From assembly GCA_030280995.1 (NCBI GenBank), contig JASXTE010000010.1, positions 27,582,823-27,646,822 on the forward strand: 64,000 bases of DNA, written 5' to 3'. The stretch is from Hemileia vastatrix. Lineage: Eukaryota > Basidiomycota > Pucciniomycetes > Pucciniales > Zaghouaniaceae. Below are positions 53,822 through 62,957 of the stretch, one piece after another. A program made the position numbers and the translations under genes. Within the stretch, counting starts at the first letter, position 1. Each line of letters opens with the position of its first letter. The notes under the pieces were generated by a model that was given only the letters and a program-made list of their open reading frames with translations, was not told the DNA's origin and ran no database searches.

Positions 53822-53903
53822 AGGGGGTGTCAGTTCTGGCAAATCCGCACTTACAAATCCGCACTTAAATTTGACCAAATCCGCACTTAAATAAGTGCGG
53901 ATT
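53822..53903. repeat. Harb2 terminus and AAATCCGCACTTA subterminal repeats
   Basis: AAATCCGCACTTA occurs three times within 80 bp and once inverted, forming a 26-bp palindrome at 53878-53903. The right end repeats AAGTGCTGATTT and AAGTGCGGATTT. Such clustered subterminal repeats are typical transposase or Myb-partner binding sites; that role is inferred. Confidence 0.7.
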
Positions 53904-54129
53904 TCCAAAACACACTAGCCCCAATACTGGTGGATTTCAAAATGAAATAAGTCACTTATTTCACTCAAATCCACACTTTCTCAACCAAAAGTGCTGATTT
54001 CACCATCATGTCCCATTTCAATGATTTGTCAGCATCATCCCATTCATACGCAGCACTCCGCAGAATAACACTTCATAACTCAAAACATCGTACATCACTT
54101 ACATCTTCATATCATATCATATAAGAGTC

Positions 54130-54660
54130 ATGCCTTCCTCACTTTCAAATCGTGATAAATTACATAAAGCAATGACTTTCATGGCACTTGAACTGCTCTT
54201 GGACTCTGATTCCGATTCTGATCTAGAAGAAGATTTTGTCGTTTTATCAAAAATGGCCAGGAAACGTTACCTTCTTCCCAGAAAGCCTCAAGTACTTCAT
54301 ACCCCCAAGTACACCATCCAAACACTTCTTAACCTATCTACACCCAGTTTTAGACAGCTGTTCAGGACTTCTCAGGAATTTTTCCTTAAATTGCTTGAGC
54401 TTATTCAGGATCATCCCATATTTCACAATAATTCTCAAAAAGAACAACGACATCCTTCAATTCAATTGGCCATCACACTATGCCGTTTGGGTTCAAATGG
54501 TAATGGAGCCGCTTTGAAACGTTTAGAAAATGTCTTTGATTTAGGGTATGGTTCAGTTAACACTTATACCAAACGATGTATCACTGCCATCAACTCCTTG
54601 GAATCATCCCCCTTTTCCCCCCTTTGGCTGCCTCATTCACCCCTCCTTGGCTCACTCTAA
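54130..54660 (+). pseudogene. Harb2 transposase, N-terminal part
   Basis: ATG at 54130 (54172 also possible). Aligns with Harb1: LFRTSQEFFLKLLELIQDHP, QLAITLCRLGSNGNGAA, FDLGYGSVNTYTKRCI. Homology ends at INSLESS (about 54606), before the first catalytic Asp, and the frame then runs into C-rich simple sequence. Not an active nuclease. Confidence 0.78.
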
Positions 54661-54880
54661 CCTCCCTTTTCTCCCTCTTTGGTCTCATCTCTCCCTTTCT
54701 CCCCCTTCTTGGTCTCCTCATATCTTCCCCTCATTCCACTCCACCCCCCACCAAATCCCCCAAATCCTCCCTCCAAATCCCCACCAAACCCGCCTCTAAC
54801 CCCCCCTCCAAACCCCCCTCCTATCCCCCTCAAAACTCCCCCAAATCCTCCCTCATATCCCTCCTACCCCCCCTTAACCT
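54600..54880 (+). repeat. C-rich pyrimidine tract
   Basis: Almost pure C/T with A on the plus strand (CCCCCC, CCTCC, CCAAATCC repeats), in contrast to the AT-rich surroundings. Open frames here are an artefact of low complexity. Runs of G on the minus strand could form quadruplexes. Confidence 0.75.
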
Positions 54881-54882
54881 TC

Positions 54883-54912
54883 ACTTAACGATTCGTTAAC
54901 GAATCGTTAAGT
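54883..54912. other. 30-bp perfect palindrome
   Basis: The sequence from ACTTAACGATTCG (54883) to its exact inverse CGAATCGTTAAGT (ending 54912) reads the same on both strands around GTTAAC, with no mismatch. CGATT/AATCG elements recur just downstream. Purpose unknown. Confidence 0.8.
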
Positions 54913-54943
54913 TATTGAACGATTGCAGCTAATCGTTCATTAA

Positions 54944-54984
54944 CACCATGCAATATGGGGGGCGGACTTGCTAGCAAGTCCGCC
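54944..54984. repeat. MITE terminus with 24-bp palindrome
   Basis: ACACCATGCAATATGGGG, preceded by TTA, then a 24-bp perfect palindrome at 54961-54984 centred on GCTAGC. It matches both ends of the MITE at 14460-14709. No second terminus follows within Harb2, so this is a truncated copy. Confidence 0.7.
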
Positions 54985-55113
54985 GAGAGGTTGAGAGGGG
55001 TGAAATGGGGATCAAAAGAGGATGGCATACAATGGGGCTGGGAGGATAGCGAAAGGCATGGGGAGGGAAGACAAGCATGTGTTGATAGAATTGAAAGGGA
55101 TGGAGATTGGTGC

Positions 55114-55675
55114 AAACAGAGTGTGAAAATAGGAGGATGAACTCTGTTCTTCGGGCAAAGAACAGAGTTCACTTCCATTCACTTATATTTCTTTTTTCTC
55201 AACTCATCTCTCCAGGTAAGTCATTTTATTCTTTTTAAACAGAGTGTGAAAATAGGAGGATGAACTCTGTTCTTCGGGCGAAGAACAGAGTTCACTTCCA
55301 TTCACTTATATTTCTTTTTTCTCAACTCATCTCTCCAGGTAAGTCATTTTATTCTTTTTAAACAGAGTGTGAAAATAGGAGGATGAACTCTGTTCTTCGG
55401 GCGAAGAACAGAGTTCACTTCCATTCACTTATATTTCTTTTTTCTCAACTCATCTCTCCAGGTAAGTCATTTTATTCTTTTTAAACAGAGTGTGAAAATA
55501 GGAGGATGAACTCTGTTCTTCGGGCGAAGAACAGAGTTCACTTCCATTCACTTATATTTCTTTTTTCTAAACTCATCTCTCCAGGTAAGTCATTTTATTC
55601 TTTTTAAACAGAGTGTGAAAATAGGAGGATGAACTCTGTTCTTCGGGCGAAGAACAGAGTTCACTTCCATAAAAT
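55114..55675. repeat. 123-bp tandem array, 4.5 units, with strong hairpins
   Basis: Unit starts at 55114, 55237, 55360, 55483 and 55606, each exactly 123 bp apart; the last is partial. Units are nearly identical. Each contains a 34-base hairpin (GAACTCTGTTCTTC, 4-base GGGC, and the inverse GAAGAACAGAGTTC) and a perfect 5' splice consensus CCAGGTAAGTCATTT. The first unit has one change in the loop region. Low divergence implies recent amplification. Confidence 0.88.
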
Positions 55676-56337
55676 ATTAGCTGAAACATAGTTTTCAATT
55701 CTGTAAAAACAGTTGTAAGTAATAGAAAAAGTCACTGATTTTTTTTATATGTAATCTGAAATTTTTTAATAAAATTATTGTATTTAAGAATTGCAATATT
55801 GTCAATCAATCTTTATTGATCAACTTAATTTAATAAAGTATTATTTAAATAAGTTGCTTCAAAAAATACTTTGCATTGAACCTAGTTTCTAGACTTGATC
55901 TGCATTTTGGCTTAAGGAATTGTCATTACTTTAAAAGTAGTATACTTGACATATCTTATTTATATATTAATTAATTTATGTAATTATATTGTATTTTGAT
56001 GACTTTCACCCTTTACTTCAATAAAATGCAGGGGAGGGTATTGCCAATTTTTTAAATCTGACATGTGAAATTGATGACTTAGAAAAATTTGGTGGTACCC
56101 ACCCCTTGTTTCAATAAAATGCAGGGGAGGGCATTGCCAATTTTTTAAATCTGACATGTGAAATTGATGACTTAGAAAAATTTAGATAAGCAAACTTATT
56201 GACTAGAAAGTAAAGATAGAAAATTTTTATTATACATTCAAATTTTTGTCAAAAATAACGTACTATATTCTTTTCCTTTTATAAGTCAGCATATAAGAAA
56301 ATATTACCAAAATTAAATTAACTAGAAAAACAATTTA
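55676..56337 (+). repeat. Harb2 region with exon remnant and AATAAA repeats
   Basis: 55885-55935 encodes VSRLDLHFGLRNCHYFK, matching the Harb1 exon at 20539-20589. At 55999-56180 about two units of the ACCCCTT...AATAAAATGCAGGGG minisatellite follow. This region is homologous to Harb1 20539-20850, showing that the elements share a common layout downstream of the oxygenase position. Confidence 0.6.
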
Positions 56338-57652
56338 TCAATTGAAAAGGTCAAGTAATTTTTTAATGTCCTCATAAGATTGGCCATTTTTAACACATTC
56401 CATAATGAAATCTTTTTTTTTAAAACTCTCTTGTTTTTCCAATTCACAAGTAGCCATTTCTCTTTGAAATTGACGGTCATTTACTCTTTCCATCTGCTCT
56501 ACCTCAATTTTTTTTTCTTCCAAATCTAAGGCTTGCTGATCTTTCCTTAGCATATGATCAAACTTCATCTTCTCAAAGTCAAGGGCATTATTTGCAATAG
56601 TTGATTTCGCTGAGAAAATTAAATTGAAATAAATAAATAAATGAGTTAATGATTAAGATATATAGTAAACAAAACTTACTTATATCTTTTTTTTCAAAAT
56701 AATCCTCAAGGGAGCCAAATGAGCTTGTTGAAGTATTACCACGTTTTAATAGATGGTTCAAGTTCATTGAAGTTGAGGCTCGACGCTTTAGTTTGGAGTT
56801 TGAACAAGAGGCTTCAGGAAGTTCTTCTAAAGCAGCTTCTAAAGAGGTATTCACATTTCCAGAATTGAGATTATTTAATGGAGATTGAGTTTGAGTAGGA
56901 GGAGACTAGAAAGAAAGAGAAATTCAGAGAAGAATTGAAGAAAAAACAAAAAGTAAACATACATTTAAATTTTGGGCCTCTGAGGATTCAGATCTTCTGC
57001 GATATAATTGTTCTGCTTGATAGTTGGGATCATCTTCAGCTGAACTATGGTTAGAAGGTGGAGGGGATTGATCTTCTTCAAGTAAAGGTGTGTTGGGAGG
57101 ATTATAGGAAGGTTTGGATCCAGAGGGTATATGCTTAGTAGTATCGTGTAGAAACCAAGGGTTTACATCAACTCGGGTGCCAAAAAGATTATCCATTTCC
57201 TCATAGAAAGGACACATGACATTGAGCTTTTCGGAAACAGTAGTAATTCCAATCTCCAAATCATCATCGTCAATACCAAAGCCAGTTTCATTTACAGCAT
57301 GATGAGTCTTTTTATATTTTGAATGGTAACTCTTAAATCTCTCCTTCATTTGTTTAGGATTGATATCGATTCTCCCCCTTGTTTTCTTCCTTACTTCATT
57401 GGCCATCAACAAGTAGCCATTAACCTTTGAAGAAGGTGGACGTCCAATACGAGTGGACTTTTCACATCCAAAACATGCTTCAAAATTTGATTTTATTTTA
57501 AGGAAGTTGATTATGATGAGATAATCATCCTTTTTAAGCTGACCTGAACCTGCCTTTGATTTTTCAGGTGTAGGGCTTGCTTTACGAGGAGACTTTTGTG
57601 ACGAAGCAGATTTTTGAGTTACCTTTTGAGATTTGGAATGTCTGGGAGGCAT
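56338..57652 (-). CDS. Harb2 second gene: helix-rich, Myb/trihelix-like protein
   Basis: ATG at 57652. Exons 57652-56963, 56905-about 56680, 56609-56338, GT..AG boundaries, about 395 residues. A basic serine-rich N-terminus, then LKKDDYLIIINFLKIKSNFE, RIGRPPSSKVNGYLLMANEV and PKQMKERFKSYHSKYKKTH, clearly homologous to the Harb1 gene. The last exon is a charged coiled coil (LEEKKIEVEQMERVND) ending in FKKKDFIMECVKNGQSYED. No stops. Likely the DNA-binding partner of the Harbinger transposase; complete even though the transposase is truncated. Confidence 0.78.
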
Positions 57653-58023
57653 TATGAAACTGGCACATAACAAGAAAAAAGATTAAAAAGTAGAAGAAAT
57701 AAGTAAAAAAGAATGTAAACATGCCTGGTCAAAATATTGAAAATGTCAGGAAGGGGTGTGTGCCGAGGATTGATGGGTAGGTAGCGAGGAAGGTCAGTGT
57801 GTCACATGTGACAGGGATGGGGTAAGAAAGGAAGGGATGTTTTGTGGCCAAAATGTGGTTGTGAAAAAAAACGGGAAAAAAGTGCTGATTTGAGGTCATA
57901 ACTGACACCCTTTTTTGAAATAAGTGACTTTTTTGCAAAATTTAAGTGCTGATTTGTAAGTGCTGATTTGGTTTGAAATCCGCACTTAATTTAAGTGCGG
58001 ATTTGCCAGAACTGACACCCCCT

Positions 58024-58997
58024 ATTTTATGCTCCCTCAAAAAAACAGCTTTTTAAATATCAATAATATGGATTCATTTATATTTAAAGCTAATTCGTGT
58101 TTGCTGTTATCATTGTCCCGAAACCCATTATGGTTTCTCCATAACACGTTTCGTCTCCTGTCATATACCAATCGGAAATTCGAGATAGGAGTTGTAGTAT
58201 TCTTTAAGATATAATTGAGATTGACGTCAACCATGCGGGATAAAGAGCTCGCACCGAGGCAGAAAGAGCAAGTAAGAAGCTAAGGATGAGACTCCAATAG
58301 GATCGAGGCGGAGCGAAAGAGAAAGGGGTAGTAAGGAAGAAGAGAAAGTGGCAAACAAGTTAATCCAATAAAACAAAATCAGATATTAAAGAATGGAGAA
58401 AAAGAAACTTCTAAATGATAAAAATGAGGCCAAGTCAAGTGGCACAAAATAGATAGACACAAGACACATTATTGACAATCTATGTGTGTTAATGTTGTAA
58501 AATAAGTTGGAGGCCATACACTACGCACCAAATAACCAGCACGAGTTGGGGATATTGTAGGGAGGGACATAAGGATAGAAAAATATGTGCGAGAAAAAAA
58601 AAAAAAGTGAGAAAAATAAGTGCAAGAAAAATACCTTGCAACCATGGGGAATTTTGCTTTTTAATTTTTTTTCTCAAAAAAAAAAATGACTTTTGTTTTA
58701 TTTTAGATTTTTTTCTGTTTTTTTACAATTGTGGCGCAAAAGCCTTTGCGCTAATTAACTGGAAATTTCTTTTTCAAAAATTCATTGTTTCCACTCCCCG
58801 GGTGTTAGTATTAATATGAGAATCATTTTATATGTGTTTTGTCTGAGTGTATAGAATAGGAGGTCTCAAACCTTACCAAATATGCCACAAAAAAGGTACC
58901 AAACCCGCCATCAAAAAATGAAATACACCTGCCCTGAACAAGTTTATCTCAAAAATGTGTTGCATTTAGACCAGAAGTAAAAACAATTATTCTAGTG
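58024..58997. other. Intergenic region right of Harb2
   Basis: Contains a purine-rich stretch (about 58240-58340) and A/T runs. No gene, tRNA or repeat family is recognised. Confidence 0.4.
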
Positions 58998-59163
58998 CAG
59001 ATAAGTTGGAAAAGATTGCGGAATTTTTGACAAAAAAAATCATTTGTCTATTCTGAAGGGCTGGTGATAGGTCAGGGGTACTCCCTTTTGAATAGGCAAA
59101 TCATTTTTTTATGAGGCGAACTTTTTTTTGTCAAAATTTTCGCAACCTTGTCCAGCTTAGCTG
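58998..59163. mobile_element. Foldback MITE, copy B
   Basis: CAGATAAGTTGGAAAAGATT at the left, inverse CAACCTTGTCCAGCTTAGCTG at the right end; the centre has TTTTGAATAGGCAAATCATT. Shorter (166 bp) and without clear TA flanks. Same family as copies A and C. Confidence 0.7.
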
Positions 59164-59433
59164 TCCGTCTTAGAGTGTTCCAAGCATTTATGTTACTCAA
59201 ATCCTTCAACTAAAATCATTTAGCTAAAAATTAGTCATCATTTCGTTTATTTCTAACTTGTTTTAACTATTAGTGAAGAATAAGCCAAAAATTCATCCCT
59301 ATCATGCTCATAGAGATTATTCAAATGTATCCTAGCACAAAACTCTTGCTCCATGCTTGTCCCCAGAGTCCATCCGCGCCTAAATTTCCAAGCGCCATAG
59401 CTTACCAAATTTTTGCTTTCTTTACCCCTCATA
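59164..59433. other. Spacer between foldback copies
   Basis: No recognisable feature; an open minus-strand stretch (about 59486-59253) has no supporting signal. Confidence 0.3.
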
Positions 59434-59626
59434 CAGCTAAGTTGGAAAAGGTTGCGGAAATTGTGACAAAAAAAAAACAGGTTCACCTCACGAAAAATGA
59501 TTTAACTACTCAAAAGGGAGTACCCCCGACCCGTTTCCAGCCCTTTAGAATAGGCAAATCATTTTTTTGTGAGAGCAACTTTAATTTTTTTGGTCGGAAA
59601 TTTCACAAGCTTTTCCGACTTAGCTC
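59434..59626. mobile_element. Foldback MITE, copy C (TA duplication)
   Basis: CAGCTAAGTTGGAAAAGG at left and CTTTTCCGACTTAGCTC at right, with TA at 59432-59433 and 59627-59628; 193 bp, almost all inverted repeat. It lies about 270 bp upstream of the gene at 59895. Confidence 0.8.
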
Positions 59627-59894
59627 TAGATTTAAGATCGTGAAATAATAAAAATAAAATTTCTAACTTGTTGTATTCATAGTAATTTGAAAAAAAAGAA
59701 AGAATAAAAAAATGACTAACCTCAAGGGATGAAACATTCTAAAATCAGGAGTTGTTTCTGAAATAATGCTTTATTTTAATTTTAAAGCTTTTGAGTAAGA
59801 ATAAATAGCGCATGTTCATCAATTAATAATGTTCACATCAAAAAAATCTTCTACTCTGAATGGACTGTACACCTAAAAATATATATACGTCGTT

Positions 59895-62095
59895 ATGAAT
59901 TTTAGCTATTTGAAAGTTCAATTTTTTATTTGCACATATGTTTTTTTTCTCTTTAGTAAAAATTATAGCTTGGAACTGGTGGTACATGAAGGTGGCTCTA
60001 GTATGAATGAATTCGCCCATGAAAGTGATGCTCCAAAATCGGTGGTGGAGGAACAAGTTAAAGGACTTCATTCTGCACTCGGAGACGCAACAGAAACAGA
60101 TGTTGCAGATTCCCATCCGCGAATTTCCTTGGGGAAGGAATCCTTACTTCGTGAAAAGACCTTGAGGAATGCCCTCAAAACATTTCACAAAAAGCAATTG
60201 ATTTTTCACAGTCTTTCCAAAATAAGCAGAGAATATGCCTACCTGAAAGCATTGTTGACCGATCTTCTTCAGCCCCTTCAACGGAATGCGGAATACATTT
60301 CTAGAGCTGAAGAAGAATTGTGGAAATTAAACCATCAAATCCCTTTCTTCAGCCAATATAAGTATCGTACTCTTTATTATTATGCCCAAGAACTATTAGA
60401 TAGACAAAAAAAGGTCCTGTCACTTAAGAGGAAGCATGCTGAAAGTGTCTCAGCCCCTCAGGACACAGGGCTACAGCAAAGACTTGCTGAAGGTAAGATT
60501 CACAAATTCTTCAAAATTTGGAGTCAGAAAGCTCAGTACCTTGTGGCTTCATAGCATACTTTGAAACACCATATTTTGAACAGAAATGGTATGATCGTTC
60601 CAAGTGGGCAGACTTCACTTCTGACGGTAAACCTATCTTATGGAAAACGGATGGTAAAAAGGATTGTTTTACTTTGTGACGAGTCACTGTTGGTAATTGA
60701 CATCCTGTTGCGCGTCATTTTTCACTTTTACAGATGGTTTGTTTTTGATCTGCAAACACATGTCGATGTTACTAATTATCTTGGTGATATAGCTTTGATA
60801 ATGCAGGGTAAAATGGACCGTTTAATTGCACTGATAGATCATCTCATGCACACGAAGAGGCATAGCGATGACATGTATGAAGACGGATGGAAAATCCTCA
60901 TAAGTTATGCAGAGGATACTGGAAAGAGGATGCTACGTGGTCCGCTTTCTTTTGTACCAGAAACTCACCTTTGGGAAGAAATGGGGAAAATTTCTCAGCT
61001 TGGGCAAACTGAAGAAGACAAAGTTTTCATCCAAATGGCTCGTCAAGCCATTGCAGAAAAGTACCCAAGATTGAACCTATTCATCGGACGCACTGATTCA
61101 TCTTCCGAGACCAGTTTGAAAGTATTGGAAGAATTCAAACGAAAAGCACGGGTTGACAAGGATATTACTGTTATGACTGATAATCTATACAAGATATTGC
61201 AAACGCCATCAGTAAACCTAGAAGATCGTGTTAAAGCGCTCTACGATTTTTCTGATTACTTAGTCGATCGCTCCGAGGCTTCAATTATATCTCATTGGAA
61301 ATACAGGCTACTTACAGAATTGTCAACTCATGGGAAAATATTAAACCCAGGCTGGGATGTCGCGGTTGAGCTTGCAGAAAATAAACCGATCTTCGCCAGG
61401 TGGTTAATGAAAGCAATGGCAGAATCCGGGGCTTTCAAGTCGTTTGACAAAAAATATGGGTTCCCGGTATACCTATTTGAAGAAAATTTATTTATTGCTC
61501 ATAGTAAGACTGAAGACGTTACAATTACTGATTTATTATCGTTTGACTAAAATGATGCCCATTCATACTCGCAGAACTTCAGGGGAATGAAGTCTTACAA
61601 CGTGCTCTTCGAACAACTTGTTTGTTTTCTTTAGCAGATCATAAGGACATCAGAATTTTGTTAACCCAAATTGATAGTCTGACTCCTAAGTGGGACCAAA
61701 CTATTGAGAGATATCAGAAAGATGCTGACATCTTGCAGGTAATCATACCGAATTTGCTTGATATTGCTAATCAAGAAATGAATCCTCTTCAATTGCAATG
61801 GGAATTTGAAAAAATTGGTTTCTCCCTTCACGCCTTAAGCCACTTATACCAGAGCAGTGCAACGCCAACTATCAAGAAAAATATTAGAAAATATTTCCGT
61901 GCTCTTGATTCACTTGATAATCTCAACAATATTATTGCCGCCTGGAAAAATTATCTAGAAATGACAAGACACTTCTTACCTTGGAGCTGGATAGTTATAG
62001 ATCCTCACGATGACAGAGCAGTTTCAAGTTTAATAACTTGGATGGAAAAACTGAAGGTGGAAACAACCTCTAAAAAGATTGCAAAGTTGCAGTAA
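59895..62095 (+). CDS. Helix-rich protein of unknown function, possibly secreted
   Basis: Exons 59895-60492, 60555-60675, 60734-61503 and 61575-62095; all introns are about 58-71 bp with GT..AG ends and the sum is exactly 670 codons. The junctions read LAEG|AYFETPYFEQ, DCFTL|WFVFDLQ and FIAH|KLQGNE. The N-terminus MNFSYLKVQFFICTYVFFLF is hydrophobic like a signal peptide, but a TTTTTTTTCTCTTTAG acceptor-like tract inside it means exon 1 could instead begin after 59956. The rest is predicted largely alpha-helical and charged, with few cysteines. No family recognised. In a plant-pathogenic fungus such a protein could be an effector, but that is only inference. Confidence 0.72.
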
Positions 62096-62451
62096 TGTGA
62101 GTTTCCACCAACAAACCTCCGAGTTTTATTATCGAAAGGTTTTGTAAAAACTAAAGCTAAATTTTATATAAGATCAATTTACATAAGGTCAGTTATTCTT
62201 AGCATTACAAATATAAATTATTTTTATTTTTAATATCTATATCAATTAATATAGTTTCCCATACTATCAAATTTTTGAGCATATGTTACTCATTCTTGCA
62301 TCACCAAAACCTTCAAATTCAAAATTCATTGCAGCAAACGAGTTCTATTAAAAGAATGTTGCAATTTGTAAGCAAATTGTGTTAATGATAATAATGACGT
62401 CCTATCCATTTAGTTTCCCTATTTATCTTCCTTCAACTCATGCAATTATTA
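62096..62451. other. 3' flank of the helix-rich gene
   Basis: AT-rich, no feature seen. Confidence 0.35.
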
Positions 62452-62760
62452 GGGGGTGTCAGTTCTGCCAAATCTGCACTTAACTTAAGTGAAGATTTCA
62501 AAGCAAATCAGCACTTAACTTAAGTGCAGATTTCAAAGCAAATCAGCACTTAAATTTTGTAAAGAAGTCACTTATTTCAAAAATGGGTGTCAGTTATGAC
62601 CTCAAATCAGCACCTTTTTCCTGATTTTTTTTCACAACCACATGTTGTCCACAGCATCCCTGTCACATGTGACACACTGACCTCCATCCCCTCATCAATC
62701 CTTGGCACACATATTTGAAATGGCCATTTTGCATTTGCAATGAAAATTTATGTTTTCAAT
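62452..62760 (-). repeat. Truncated Harbinger end (right end, inverted)
   Basis: Starts AGGGGGTGTCAGTTCTGCCA and follows the reverse complement of Harb2 57730-58023, including GTGTCAGTTATGACCTCAAA and CCCTGTCACATGTGACACAC. Homology fades near 62710-62760. No coding part remains. Confidence 0.75.
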
Positions 62761-62771
62761 ACACACAAATA

Positions 62772-62957
62772 GGGGGTGTCAGTTCTGGAAAATCCGCAGT
62801 TACAAATCCACACTTAAATTTGACCAAATCCGCACTTAATTAAGTGCCAATTTTCAAAACACACTAGCCCCAACACTGGTGGATTTCAAAATGAAATAAG
62901 TCACTTATTTCACTCATATCCGCACTTTCTCAACCAAAAGTGTGGATTTCACCATAA
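62772..62957 (+). repeat. Truncated Harbinger end (left end, direct)
   Basis: AGGGGGTGTCAGTTCTGGAA followed by sequence matching Harb2 53822-54015 up to GGATTTCACCATAATGT, where it stops. TATTTCACT and AACACACTAGCCCCAA are shared landmarks. Both ends in this pair point the same way, so this is not one deleted element. Confidence 0.75.

Larger units (their letters stand above)
53822..58023. mobile_element. Harb2: PIF/Harbinger-like transposon, rearranged
   Basis: Termini AGGGGGTGTCAGTTCTGGCA and its inverse at 58004-58023 continue for about 32 bp. ATT flanks both ends (53819-53821, 58024-58026), the complement of Harb1's AAT. Contents: a truncated transposase (+), a C-rich tract, a MITE terminus, a 123-bp tandem array, a remnant of the exon seen in Harb1, and the complete three-exon partner gene (-). 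The oxygenase gene is absent. The element is 4202 bp. Confidence 0.88.

Noticed and set aside
54548..54899. Proline/serine-rich open frames
   Set aside because: They are by-products of a C-rich low-complexity tract that is open in all three frames; no start context or homology.
59253..59486. Minus-strand open frame between foldback MITEs
   Set aside because: Overlaps a MITE arm, has no neighbours or splice signals supporting it, and no recognisable motif.
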